Source: Tetranychus cinnabarinus
Taxonomy: Eukaryota; Arthropoda; Arachnida; Trombidiformes; Tetranychidae
Direction: 5' to 3'
DNA: 64,000 nucleotides
Assembly (NCBI GenBank): GCA_022266195.1
Contig: WHVY01000003.1
Location: 4,154,001 to 4,218,000 of the forward strand
Shown in pieces: positions 48,115 to 59,967 of the stretch. A program made the translations under genes and the position numbers. The notes under the pieces are model-generated. The model ran no database searches. It had not been told where the DNA came from and saw only the letters and a program-made list of their open reading frames with translations. Position 1 is the first letter of the stretch. Every line of letters starts with the position of its first letter.

Positions 48115-50399
48115 CTAAGATTCACTTGATATGATTCTTTCAGTTAAACTCATTGGGTCGACAGCTTTTGGAGATGTTTTGTCTATAATTGATTGAATGA
48201 AATCTCGTACTATTGTGTAAGATGGTGATGATTGATCGTAAGGCTTGCATGTTAGAAAATGATTTGTATTTAGAATGTGAAATTCGCCAACATCAAGATG
48301 AGATGATTCGGTTGGGACTAACAGGGCATTCACTTTGACTCCTTTTATGTTCACTTGAACTTGTTCTTTCTCCCCAAAACTGATTATATCAATTTTCTTA
48401 GTTGATAACAAAGAAATGAACTTCTGATGAAGATCAGTAAGTACTGGTGAGTCTGTATGGAACCAAAAAAAGAGGGTTAACAAATTAATTTTAGAGAGTT
48501 TAGACAATGATACTTGTATTTTGATATATTTTCAAAGGGTCAAACATCATATTAGAGATAAATTCGATGACGATAACAAACCTTTTATAAGGTCTTTGAT
48601 TTCTTGAGATGGAACCAAAATTCTTTGTAAATTGAGTGATAATTTTGTTGCTCCAGAGCCTCTGTGAGGAACACTATAAAAAACAATTCCTTTAACAGCA
48701 TCGAGTAATTTAGAATGATCAGGGTCATTTTTCGATTGACAATTGACTAAAATCTGTTTAATGAGAAGTCCTCCCATTGAATGTCCAATCAAGATAATTG
48801 GCCTTTTACCTAAACCAGCTTTGAGTAATTCGTTTATAAGAAGCTCTGCCCGGTCTCTTAAGGACCTGGCTTCAGGTATACAATTGGCTTTTCTTTCAAA
48901 TAGAGATGAATGGTAATCAATTGCAATTATCCTTAAATCAGGGACATCTAAAGGAAGCCAATCTTGTGGCCAACAACGAGTTTGATTTCCTTCTGTCCAA
49001 CTGCCAGAATATTGTCTCCAGGTTCGATAAACGCCACCCATCAATCCATGGAAGAAAACAACATCGTAATCATAATCTTTGTCAGAGTAAGTAGGATGAA
49101 GAAGGTAAAGATGATTACCAAGAACGATTTTATCATTATCTAAATTATGTAGTATTTTAGCTGCTGGTAGACGTAATTCAAGAGGAACATCAGGTTTTAA
49201 CCAACCAGCAAGAATTCCAATCCAACCAGTTGAGAAAAAATGATTATGACTAAATTTGTGTTGGCTCAATTGAGACAATAGCTTAACAATAGCTGCATTT
49301 ATTTCAAAATCGTCAATAAAACTATCTCTTAAATTGAGTAAGCAGGCCATCAAACCCTTATCGATCATCAACTGACATGTTTTTTCATTAACCATGGCAT
49401 ATCTTATTAAAGCTTGTAGACAGAGAAGATTAATTCCTTGTTTTGAAAGGTAATTATCTCTTAATTCATCTTCCAAAGCCGATTCAACTGTCTTTATTCT
49501 TATTTTAGTCCTAAATGCCATCAAAGCGAAGAAATTGGCACACGATGAGTCTGGAAAAGCTTTGTACAAATCGTTGAGAATTTCAAAAATATCACCTCGT
49601 CGTAGATGAATATTTAATGGCGGTCTAAATAATCTGAGATCAACATCTTTGATTCTGGCCAATTTACAACTGCTTTGAAAGTCACAGAGCATAGCAATAC
49701 GACGACAATGATAATCTATAAAATAAATTTAAATACATCATTTCTTTGTAATCGAAGTAGTCAAAGTTATAACGCAGTCCATGATTTAATAAACCAACCT
49801 TCCAAATTTTTCATTTTAGCAAGATTATTCAAACAGAAATTCTGAAGCTTTAAGTTACGGGATTTAGCAAATCGCAGATAATTGAGGCTTTTTCGTAATC
49901 TTTTCTCACTTTCATCGACATCGTATCCCTCAACAACCGGAGACAGGTAAATATAATCATCGTTGGATGTCGGCAATGGTTGAGTAGAATCTGGTTTAGT
50001 TACAAATTTTTGGTATGATAATAGACCAGTCCTGTGGGAATAAAAGTAATTAAATAGGTATATTAGATCAGGAATGAATCAAGACTTATTATAGAATAAT
50101 GACATTTATTTTAAGTGTTTTCGCAAAGTAAATTTATGTTGTATTCTCGAGGTTACTGAATAAACCTTGAAAGTGGAAAAGGTTAGATTAGAGAACAAAT
50201 CATTCAAAGATTTACATCTTTGTCATTGCTTCGTTTTGTCTACTGAAATAGATTGAATTAAAAACTGGCAATAATACGAGGTTTACGAGTAATGATTACA
50301 GTAGTAAAATAAAGAAAATTTAAGAATAACAAACCCAATAACGACGACGACTGATCCAATTTTAATCAATTTATACCGATGTTTGCTTATGGATTGCAT
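48115..50399 (-). CDS. SERAC1: SERAC1-like alpha/beta-hydrolase (phosphatidylglycerol remodelling)
   Basis: Four exons: 50399-50335, 50031-49799, 49715-48582 and 48452-48115, all in phase, giving 589 residues (human ~654). The N-terminus has a hydrophobic anchor (IKIGSVVVVIGTGLL). The middle is an armadillo-like helical region. The C-terminal serine hydrolase domain has VVFFHGLMGG, WPQDWLP, the nucleophile elbow LIGHSMGGLL, and FYSVPHRGSG. The end LNTNHFLTCKP corresponds to the conserved segment with the catalytic His. SERAC1 acts at mitochondria-ER contacts in phosphatidylglycerol exchange and cholesterol trafficking. Start is the first ATG after a CAG acceptor, so a 5' UTR exon probably exists. 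A minus-strand AATAAA at 48063-48058 lies between the stop and the tRNA gene. Confidence 0.92.
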
Positions 50400-51458
50400 T
50401 AGACACTGAAAAATTAAAACTATGATAGAAAAACAATTTAATATTTAAAAATAATCACAATAAAACAACATAAACTAAATGTAAACAAAACTGTTTTGAA
50501 GCATGACTCTTAAAGAGTATTTCATCATTTATTTGTGGCTAGCTAAGATGGCTAAGAAGGCTTAAGGTAATTTACAGTACCAAGACCTTTAATAGCGAAT
50601 GTTCAGCTACTATAAATCTATCACTAGTAACAAAACTCATCACAGATTAATTAACAAGGTTAAATATAGATTAGTAACTTAATTATGCTTTGATTGGTAA
50701 CGTTTTGTATGAAATTATCAGTTACAAGCTGTTTGAAAGCCGATCTTAAAAAGCTAGCCGATACACAACTTGAACTCGTTCTTTCTACTTTTTCAGCATT
50801 TAAAGCTTTTACAAATTAGCTTCAGTTTCTTGCAATTTATAAATCAAATTTTATTTTTTTTAATGAATTAATTTATTTAAGAGCTCTTAGTATTATAAAC
50901 AGGAAAGGAATAGATAATTCATCGTGTTATTTGAAAGTTATGTTACAATGTGGGAACTGAAACAGATGAAAAAGTTGATGTTCTAAAAATCCAGCGACTT
51001 TGAGAAAAACAATTATTGAATGATATTAAAAATATTTAATTTAAAACTTTGGAATATTCGATATTGAACATGTTTGATAAAGCAATGAATGAATTTCATT
51101 TAATTGAAGCTATAGACATTCATCTGATTGAAAATAAAAATGTTGGCGTTGAGCGGGAAATATTGTTTTAACAATATTTGACTTGCAATATTGATGTACT
51201 TCATTGAGAGATCAAGTCATTATGTTTTTTATTAGGTGGAAGTTGAGCAGAGGAGTTGTCGGGACAAAAAAATATTTTAGTGTTTCTATGTACATAATCA
51301 ATGGCTTAGTATTTATCAATCTTTGCCAACAATTACGAATAATCATTTAGTTGAGAAAAACAATGAACACTCGGATTATTGCGCCAAGGATCTTTAAGGC
51401 AATGGCAAATTCAACTTATGTAACCACGTTAATAAATTATCAACCAATTTAAATTAAG
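50400..51458. other. Intergenic between SERAC1 and the SWAP splicing factor
   Basis: Probably holds the SERAC1 promoter and 5' UTR exon. A minus-strand AATAAA at 51233-51228 is a candidate signal for the splicing-factor gene. No gene is visible. Confidence 0.45.
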
Positions 51459-53344
51459 TTAGCATCGGCGTCTTCGTGATTTATGACGAGGAGAACGAGA
51501 TCTCGACCTAGAAGGCGACCTTGAATGCGATCTGGACCTAGAATGTGATCTTCGCCTATGGTGATGGTGGGGATGATGATGTCTGTGGTGATGGCGATGG
51601 TGGTGGTGGCCGTGATGATGATGATGTGGAGGATGAGGCGGGTGATGGTGGTGATGGCGATGGCGGTGATGATGGTGATGACCGTGATGATGGCGGTGGT
51701 GAGAGCTATGTTTGGAGCATGTGCTTGATGGCGGACTTGAGGACGGTGATTTATCTCTCCTTGATTTATCAGTTGATTTGAATGGTAACAAAGAAGAAGA
51801 AGGCTTGACTGATTCATTAACATAGTCAGAGTGTTTTGGTGAATCTGATGCGGACGATCCTTCATCTAGATTTACAGTTTTTGGAGATACAACTGGTGAA
51901 GTAACTGCTTCAATGGTAGGTGACACATTAATTATGTTAGGACTTTTACTTCTATTAGGTGAATCGCCAGGGTGATCATTTATTTGTGAAAATGAATTAA
52001 AATAACTACCATTGTTTTTATTACTATCAGAATTGGCTGCAGTTTCTTTGGTTTCTTTAGTTTCTGATTGTTTCTTCTTTAGTAGACTCAGAAATAAGGC
52101 AGCTTTGCGTCTTCTCTCTTCTTGCAACTGTTTTTCACGAGTTGTATTTTCTTGCTTGGAAGTAATTCCTTCAAAAATAATCTGTTCATCCAGATCACTA
52201 TCAATATCTGAACCAGTCTCATCTTTCGTCTTATTCATATGATCCGGGCTGCCATCGTCTTTAACAATTAGAGTTTTTTTCTCCTTAGACGAAAGGCTAA
52301 AACTCACTAGATTTTTATTTACTCCATCACCACTACTAGAAGCCATAGATTTAGCTATGAGATCTTCAGCTTGAGTTTGCCGCTTTTCTTCCAGAAAATA
52401 CAATTTTCGCTTAATATAATGTCCATGGAAAATGTTTCCCGGAGTCAGAAATTCGAATCTTGCCTCATTTCTTTTACGAATAGCTCTTTCAAAATCTTCA
52501 CCTTTTCTAGCTACATATTCAGCAAGTTTATCAATGTATAATTGTACTTCATGAGGGGGAGGTGGAAGAATGGACATGGAATCAGTTTTGCTATTAGATT
52601 CATTAATTGGTGATGTATTTCCACTTGTACAATTATTATTAGTATTGTTGCCTTTACTGCTCAATGATCCATCTTCAGATTTTTTCTCTGGTTCTCTGAC
52701 AATTTTATCCTTCAAACTTTTGACTAGCTGAGAGTAAGAACTATTCTCATCAGGAGCTCTGGGTATTTGCGGAAGAAATAATTTTTCTGGACTTTTATTT
52801 GCTTTCGCTGATCCAAGTAAACTTGGGTGAAGATAATGATCTTCATCATCAGATCCCCCAGAATCAGTTTGCCTCTCTAGACTTGAAACATATTCACCGG
52901 ATTTCATGGATGTAACAAGATATTTGTAATACTTATTCAATGGAGAATCAAAAGAGAGAAAATCAAATTGTGGATTGTTTGCTTGTTTGGCTTTAACAAG
53001 GATTTCCATTTGTGATCCGTGTTTACTGATAAACAGAGCGGTTTTTTCAATTAAATTATGCATCCGTAGTGAGGAAGGCTGTAAAGTAAAAAATGAACAC
53101 ATGAAAATGACAATGACATAAAAAATCCAAAGAGATTGAGTAAATAAAATAGACAATATGATTAAAACATTGATAGAAGCCAAGGAAGCAATAAATAAAA
53201 TTGGTGTATAAATGTTGTTAGGTTCAAAGGGTTTATTGGGAGGTTCAAAAGATTTATATTACTCACCAACTGTACATCATTAGGAAGTTTCATCCATTCA
53301 GGAGGAACGAAATCTTTATCGACTGGTGGATAAGTCATAGTCAT
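51459..53344 (-). CDS. SFSWAP: SFSWAP / suppressor-of-white-apricot-like splicing regulator
   Basis: Coding exons 53344-53267 (26 codons) and 53078-51459, joined in phase 0, give 565 residues from the chosen ATG. The order is: FVPPEWMKLPNDVQLP; SURP1 (~34-82: LIEKTALFISKHGSQMEIL, FDFLSFDSPLNKYYKYL); a Ser-rich acidic linker; SURP2 (~185-235: LAEYVARKGEDFERAI, ARFEFLTPGNIFHGHYIK); and a charged coiled region with EERRRKAALFLSLLKKK. A ~55-residue His-dominated tract and an RS-rich end (RSRSHSRSPSRSRSRS) follow. SURP domains bind other splicing factors; RS and His tracts both promote nuclear-speckle localisation. The N-terminal DRY_EERY domain of SFSWAP is not found upstream, where the next gene ends at 54145. 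The frame is open before this ATG into the exon start at 53367, so the N-terminus may extend. Confidence 0.87.
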
Positions 53345-54144
53345 TGGTCCTAGCAGATCACTTTGGACTGTTAATAGATGATAATATTACTGTAAAATAA
53401 TTTGACTGAATGGAAACAAAAAGCTATACAGCAACTAAGAGGAAGAAAATAGATTAATGAAAAGTGAAATAAAAAGTAAAATGTGCTTTATGTTTACCAG
53501 GCTCATCAGCTGAGCTGGTCAGAGACCAAAATTTGGTCACTTCAAGATACACACAGTTTCTAAAGATTTTATGATTAAAATGTTTATCAAAATGACCGGA
53601 ATCACTTTTGAATTATATAAATTAACACTCAATATTAATTAATAATAATAACCTTGATTAAATTGTTTAATTTTTTTAACATGTTGATCAGTGATCACAC
53701 AGAAAAAAAGAGTTGAATACTAGAGTCATGTTGGTTACCAAGGTGAATCTTTTAGAGCCAAAAAACAAATTTGAAATTACATTTTATTTGTGTTTTTCCT
53801 TTTAATTGTTTTCAATATTTATAATTTCAAAGATAAACCTCTTAAATTAAATTATTATTATACAAAATAAATCCGTGTAGCCATAAAGACAATAATTTGA
53901 AGTTCATAAAACTGAAAGCCATCTTTTGTGGAATGGACAAAGTTGCTGTTGAAACATGACATAAATTATGACTGGGAATCCTGACCAAAGAGTAAGGTAA
54001 CCTTACTCTTTGATCCTGACTGTAACCGGAATTGTAGGATTAATCAAAATTAGTTCCAAAATAGTAAGCAATCAAATTCTGTGTTCGAAAAATTCCGAAT
54101 CTATTTGGATTGAATAAACATATCAAAAAATATTTTAACAAACG
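53345..54144. other. 5' region of the SWAP gene with a possible upstream exon and a palindrome
   Basis: A minus-strand segment 53559-53498 has a CTTTAG acceptor and a GTAAAC donor. It is open in the phase needed to join the exon at 53367, reading VYLEVTKFWSLTSSADEP. It contains no ATG, so it would need a further exon. The remainder is AT-rich without coding signal. Confidence 0.35.
53986..54012. repeat. 27-bp near-perfect palindrome
   Basis: The 13-bp arms CAAAGAGTAAGGT and ACCTTACTCTTTG flank a single central A. It sits about 135 bases past the stop of the LPMO gene, within its probable 3' region. Confidence 0.9.
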
Positions 54145-55040
54145 TCAATAAATATTCATGTATTTTACAGATGATGAGGTAGTTGTCGATTGATTAACTA
54201 CTGATTCCAAGTCTTTCAATTTGGGTTTCAGCTTTGAAAAAGTTAAAACATTAATTATGGGTGATTTTGTGGTAGAGGTGACATTGTTGTTCATAAGGTT
54301 TCCTTTAATTGTAACATCAGCACAAGCTCTGAAGGTTTCTTGTGGGCCACAACCAACTCTGAATAATCTACTACCTTCACATCGTCCCCAATTATTTCCA
54401 GTGACATATGTCCACTGTAAAACACACCGTTGACAGGTAAGATTAGAAGGAAGCTTTAATGTAACATTGAAAATCCTGGAATCCCTATCAGAAACATAAT
54501 AGCGATGAGGTGAAGATGAGTTGATTACTTGTAATGGATAAGAATCAAGGCAATCCTGCGACACTTCCCGATCTTTACTAGTAGCTGGACACAATTTGAA
54601 TATAAAGTAGCCTCTGTGATTAGCCGTTAGTTGGACAGAAGCTTTAATCACAGACCCAACCTTATATTTCCGTGTGATTACAAGGGGTCGGGCATAACGT
54701 CCATTGGGGAGCTCGTTCAGTCTTAAACCATTGTATGGATCACCACAAATACCACATTTACCGGAATTCAAATTATATTGAACCTGATCAGATAATAAAA
54801 TAAAATCACATTCAAATTTTCCGTAGCAAAGAAGAACCATGAAGTGAACAAACTTACTCGAAAACCTCCACAAAACAGTTGATTATCGTTGTAATTGATT
54901 GGTGTTGAAAATCCAAATCTCCAAGCTGTTGACCGACCTGGAGGGTCAATTAGACGTCCATGAGACCATGCATGATCTATCAATAGTAAAAACATTAGAG
55001 ATGAAAAGGAATAGACTTTAATGAATTGGTAATTCATCAT
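54145..55040 (-). CDS. AA15-like lytic polysaccharide monooxygenase (secreted, copper)
   Basis: Two exons: 55040-54858 and 54783-54145, joined in phase 0, giving 273 residues. A signal peptide (residues 1-26) ends at AWS, so the mature protein starts with His27 (HGRLIDPPGRSTAWRFGF). That N-terminal His is the first half of the copper histidine brace; His117 (TANHRGYF) fits the second. NYNDNQLFCGG, CGICGD and GCGPQETFRACADV are hallmarks of the arthropod AA15 family; many Cys suggest several disulfides. These enzymes oxidatively cleave chitin or cellulose outside the cell, in gut digestion or cuticle turnover. After ~residue 222 there is a Ser/Thr/Asn-rich tail without a known carbohydrate-binding module. 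Two consecutive ATGs start the frame; the first was used. Confidence 0.93.
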
Positions 55041-56668
55041 TTTGATAAAGTTGAAATTTCTGTAGTCAAATATCGATTGAATGGTGAAATATGATTTACA
55101 GTAGACTTATTTAAAAGTAAATGATTAAATATTGAAATTGTCATCACATTTTTGTCCATCATTCTGATGGTGATTGTGGTGATAACTACCGTTGATTGAA
55201 TCATCGACATCTTAAAGATCAATGACTTTAAATACCTACAGCGACTTTTCCGGCATAAATTGTGATTTCTGGATATTTTCAAGATTGACTGGTTCCTGTG
55301 AGTGACAAATAGGCGAGAAAATGAATTTTGTAAGGAAACTTTTCCTACTTAAATCATCTTCCTAATCACCTGAACCATCTTCAGAGGTTCATCTTTTTAT
55401 CGCCTCCTCTTCATAATTTGTCACTCAACTCTTTGTTAGAGAGTTGTCTTTTCCGGCAATAGTAACGGTCAACAAATCAATTCAAATTGTCACTACATCA
55501 TCAACAAATATCTGAATATTGTTCCTAAAAAGCACTCAATTAAACCATGCAACCCTTTAATTTATCTCGCCTTGAAATAACTTACTCAACATGTAGTTTT
55601 GCTTTAAAATGATATCACAAGTTAAATTTAAACCATAGAAAACTTAATTTATAAAATATCTAATAAGAAATTTTAAGATGCTATTTTTTAAGATATTTCA
55701 TTTCATTTATTTCGGTATACTTTTAGGTTACTTATTATCTGTCTACCAGAAAAAACCAGAGAAACCAATGATACCAGATTTTTTCACTTATGATTAACTC
55801 ACTCCAATAGTTATTACAATGATTGCAATTGCTATTGAACATAATAAATTTAAGAAAAGATAGATTAATTCAGGTTCATGTTTACCATTGTAATTTACTT
55901 TCAGGTTAATTGAAGGAAAATGAAGGTTGGAAGTGCCTTTAATGTGCAACATGTGGCTTTGGAAATTGTTTTATTTTCATTTTTTTTGTCCAATTATTAC
56001 CATCTTGAAAGCAAATTGTAATCATTTTTTTGGACTATTAAGCAATTTTATAATTTTCACTATTTAACTCATCAACAAGAGTTTCAAAGTAATCCTCTTA
56101 TTATTCAAACTCGAATTTCGAGTGTCTCTTACTCCCAGAAGACAAGTTTTTTGGTTATCAACAATGAAATTTCTAACTGATGAATGTTGTAAAATTGAAC
56201 AATTAAAGAAATGGCTTGATTATTAAAATAATATTCAAATTATTTATTAATAAACATTGGCAAATTAATAAAATTTTTTAAACCGTTTTAGTAAAAAACG
56301 GTTTAAACAGGGCGCGTTTTTATCATTCAAACTGTAAACTGCTTGTGATTGGCTCGTGGCTATGGTTTAAGAAGCTTATAGAACATAAGCCTTTATAGCG
56401 ACTTAAAAAGATAGAGCCAAAATTGGTAAATTTTAATCAGTTTATTTTGTTGAAATAAACGTCTTAAATAAGGCAGTATATAAATTGAAATTTCTAGTAG
56501 AGGTATCTCATTGTCAACCTGACAACTGTGAATGATATACACACTGTTTACTAAACCTTGAGTTTTAACCTGTGTCTTCTCACCATTGCTATCTGCCCAC
56601 TGTATTTTCAACAGTTTTTGTAATTTCTGTTCATTGTGTTTCCTTATTACCCAGTGATTCTTTCCGAC
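55041..56668. other. Divergent intergenic region between LPMO and CHTOP
   Basis: No gene is supported; an antisense frame at 56393-56710 has no motif. The CHTOP-proximal part holds a strong hairpin (separate entry) and an ATTGG (reverse CCAAT box) at 56348-56352, a plausible NF-Y site. Confidence 0.45.
56277..56307. repeat. 13-bp-arm hairpin upstream of CHTOP
   Basis: TTTAAACCGTTTT (56277-56289) and its exact complement AAAACGGTTTAAA (56295-56307) flank a 5-base loop. Function unknown; it could be a short palindrome remnant, or a terminator-like or protein-binding site. Confidence 0.9.
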
Positions 56669-57748
56669 ATGGCATCTAGTTCTATCATCCCCGGTAAAAT
56701 TACTCTTCACTCTACATCAAAAATACCATTAAGTGAACGATTCAAAATGGTACAGCAAACTGCTTTGATAAAAAAGAACATTGAACCGGTTGCGCGGCGA
56801 CCAAAAGTGAACCCGGGTCCTCAGAGATCCTCTGTGAAACCGTCATTTCAAGGATCCAGGAAAAACAGGCTACTAGCTGCATCAATGGCACAAAAACCTT
56901 CAGTTTTAGCTGCTCTCAAAATTAAAAAGAAGAGCATCAAACAACGTCTCGGTGGTAAGTACTTTCTCTCTTTTTATATATTAGTGCTCACAATATTAGA
57001 TGAATCTTTTTCCATCTGAACAAATTTCTAATACATTTTTCTTCTCTTTACAGCTAAACAATCACGAACTGGATCAACAGCTCTAGCAAATAGATCCTTT
57101 TCTGGTTCTCGAAAACCTAACAAGCGAAGTTTGAGTGATCGACTTCAAATTGCTCCAAAACCCGGAACAAATGTTAGAAGGCCAAAGTTAAACCGAAACA
57201 ACTTTGTCGGTGCCACTCAAGTTTCCCCTAAAAATGTTCGCAGAGTCAACCGTAGACAAGGTGGTGTCATATCTTCATCTGATAACAATTTAAAAAGAAG
57301 ACCCATGAACTCTCGATTCAATAGCAATAATAATGTTGCTAACAAGAAGAATCAAAATCAACCTAATCGATCACAGAGACAAAGGAATAACAATGCTGCT
57401 GTAAGAAAAGGCCAACGAGTCAATCAACATATGAAAAACCGAAAACTCGCAACCAACAACTTTAAAGGTCACCAGCGAAACCCTCAGTTAAATCAAAGAC
57501 AATTTAATCGCCGAAACAACCAAGTTAAACCTGGACAAGGAATGAGATCTCGAGGTGGATTCAACCAAGAACAAAGAAACGTTAATGTCAAGAAAAGATT
57601 TCAAAATAGAAAACCAAACAGACAGAATCAAAGGAGAAGGAATCCAGATAAAAATACACTTGACAAAGATTTGGATGCATATATGGCCAAGACTCGAAAC
57701 CAACTTGATGCTGACTTAGATGCCTACATGGCTGGTACTTGTAACTAA
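56669..57748 (+). CDS. CHTOP: CHTOP (chromatin target of PRMT1; TREX mRNA-export factor)
   Basis: Two exons: 56669-56954 and 57054-57748, joined in phase 1, giving 326 residues (human ~248). The N-terminus matches the family: LHSTSKIPLSERF, then NRLLAASMAQKPSVLAAL and KSIKQRLG. The C-terminus is the FoP duplication motif, here as two repeats: LDKDLDAYMAKTRNQ and LDADLDAYMAGT. CHTOP joins TREX, activates the helicase UAP56/DDX39B and recruits PRMT1. The centre, normally Arg/Gly-rich, is here Asn/Gln/Arg/Lys-rich with a single RGG. It is still basic, so RNA binding is plausible, but arginine methylation may be reduced. ATG 56669 starts the conserved N-terminus. AATAAA is at 57826-57831. Confidence 0.93.
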
Positions 57749-58606
57749 TTTTATTTGATGTATAAGATTAACACTATGTTCATTTAACTGTTGTAAATAT
57801 TTGATTTAAACTAGTGATGTGATTTAATAAAAATATTATTAACAATAAAAAATGGTTCCAAATTTTTATTATCAAACATTAAATATGTTTGTTTAAAGGT
57901 GCAATTCGGAGCAAATAATGAATTAACTCTAATTCACAATCTAAGATTTAGTACTTTTAGTTAAAAAATCAAATTGAAACATATTCTCGTTGATAACATT
58001 ACTAAAGTAAAAAACATTAATACAGAATAATAAATAAGTTGATGAAAGCGTCGTTTAATCTTGATTCTTTTTTTCTGTTTTGTACAATATCAATTAACAA
58101 TGATTAATTTAATAATCTTTATGGGAGCTCATCATGATATTTCATAGCGTAATCCAATCTATTCAAAATCACGAGCCAAGGAAAGGTTACGAAGATTAAA
58201 ATACAATCCAATTGATTATTTGTTTCATAAAGTAGAGGAGAAACAAAATATACAAAGCCTAAAATCTAGGAATTTTGTATTCTATTGAACGATGAAGATT
58301 TTGTATTCATGACTTCTTTACATATTTCGATGGATTCTTGCTATTTGATGTTTTTTAGTCGATTTTTGTCGTTAAATTTACGAACGAGTTTTGCGAAGAG
58401 AGAAAAGGAAACAAAAAAAATTAATAAAAGAAGCTGAAAGATATAAAATGACAATTAACAAGACTTTTGCTTTCCTAAGAAGCTTGAAGCTTTAAGTTTT
58501 GTCTTTCATGTTTATCACAGTGGTCCACGTTAAATTAGAGTTGCTTTTTATTTTTCTTTTGCTTTGATGCATTTTTAATTGTGTGATCGACTAACTTCAA
58601 TATGGA
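57749..58606. other. Convergent 3' region of CHTOP and SLC25A44
   Basis: Contains the CHTOP AATAAA at 57826-57831 and a candidate minus-strand AATAAA for SLC25A44 at 58552-58547. No gene is seen. Confidence 0.5.
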
Positions 58607-59967
58607 TTACCACTTGATCTTGTCCTCGTATTCTTCCCGTAAACTTAATCTTTTCATTGTTTCGTAGCCAATGGAAACAAAAACTGATGATAAACAGCTT
58701 TGCGTGATTCTTGGCGACAAACCTTTGTAAAATAGCCCTAAGTGTTCATCTTTCCATAACTTACGAACCGTTGCTGAATAAGAGTCAAGTCGTTGAATCT
58801 GTAAAACGAATAGATTTGAAAAAAGTAAGAATTAATTCGACGAAGAAAAGAAATCTAAAGATTCGAAGATTTTAACTTGAGCTAAAAAAGAACTGCTTGT
58901 AAAATAAATTAATAAATGTTTAAAAGTTGGACTAGCAATACAAATATAAAAATACTATTAATATTTGGATGTGTTGAACTTAATGTACACAAACCTGAAA
59001 ATTGGCACGAATTAAATCCAAAGGATTGGTAAGAACTGCAACTGTGGCACCGCTTAGAACTGCTGCGCAACTTCGAATTAAAAGTTGCCATGTTTCAACT
59101 GGAAGTGAGTTATGGATGATTGCTGCATGATATGAATGGAAAAATGATAAGGAAAATTCCGCATGAAAATACTTATGAGAGAAATTTATCAAGCAAATTA
59201 TCATGACTGCATAGAATATTGATTACCTGAAAATTTTTCATAATAGTACCACCAAAGAGCACTATTGGGAACATAAAAGGCTAGCGAAGCAAAATAGCCT
59301 CGATAATAACCTCTGAAACCATCTTTCCGCCTTAGTTCTCGCACAATAGAGTAAGGTATACCATATTTTTCTACCTCTTGTTTGTTGAGATGCAATGGAT
59401 TGGCGAATGCGGAAAATTTATTGGTATTTTTACCCTTCTTTCTACCCGAAATTACCATCATGTGTTGAGACACAATATCAAAAGGTGTTATTATTGTTTG
59501 GCTAATAATTGAACCAATTCCACCAGCAATGAGGCTTCTGACACTAGTATCTTGAATTTTACCATAGCTGGATAGCAAATATTTGACGTTCTCATAGGTG
59601 AGAATATAAGCGAGACCAGAACCAACTTGCATTGTATTGACAAAAAAGCCTTTATATAAGCCGGGAAATCCTTCTCGTTGGACAATTTTAAAACAAGCAT
59701 CATAAGTACCTCTATAGACTGAATTTGAAGTTTGTACCTAAAGATAAAATAGATAAGAAAATTTGTGAAATTAAATATCTCATTCCATGTGATGCAACCG
59801 TGTTTGATTCACACCTGCATTCGAGTTTTGATCACAGTCAATGGGTAAAGAATAGTTCGAATAGCAACAGCATTAACTAAGCTAAGAGGTAGATACTTAG
59901 CGGGATCCATCATCTGCCATTCAATGGTAATCATATGATTAGGTTCAATTGAGTCGATTAGCTTCAT
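58607..59967 (-). CDS. SLC25A44: SLC25A44-like mitochondrial branched-chain amino acid carrier
   Basis: Four exons: 59967-59815, 59737-59227, 59122-58995 and 58798-58607, in phase, giving 327 residues (human ~314). Three mitochondrial-carrier repeats are visible by their P-x-(D/E)-x-x-(K/R) type motifs: YPLTVIKTRMQ, TPFDIVSQHM and NPLDLIRANF. GLYKGFFVNT, FRGYYRGYFASL with VPNSALWWYYYE, and GLFYKGLSPR follow them. The IEW start, the SQHMM motif in repeat two and the KIKW terminus match SLC25A44, which imports branched-chain amino acids across the inner mitochondrial membrane. ATG 59967 gives the family-like N-terminus. Confidence 0.93.

Noticed and set aside
51545..51781. Gly/Asp-rich plus-strand frame
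   Set aside because: Antisense of the His-rich and RS codons of the splicing factor.
56393..56710. 105-codon minus-strand frame upstream of CHTOP
   Set aside because: Overlaps the CHTOP start region in antisense, with no motif and a run of AT-driven residues at its end.
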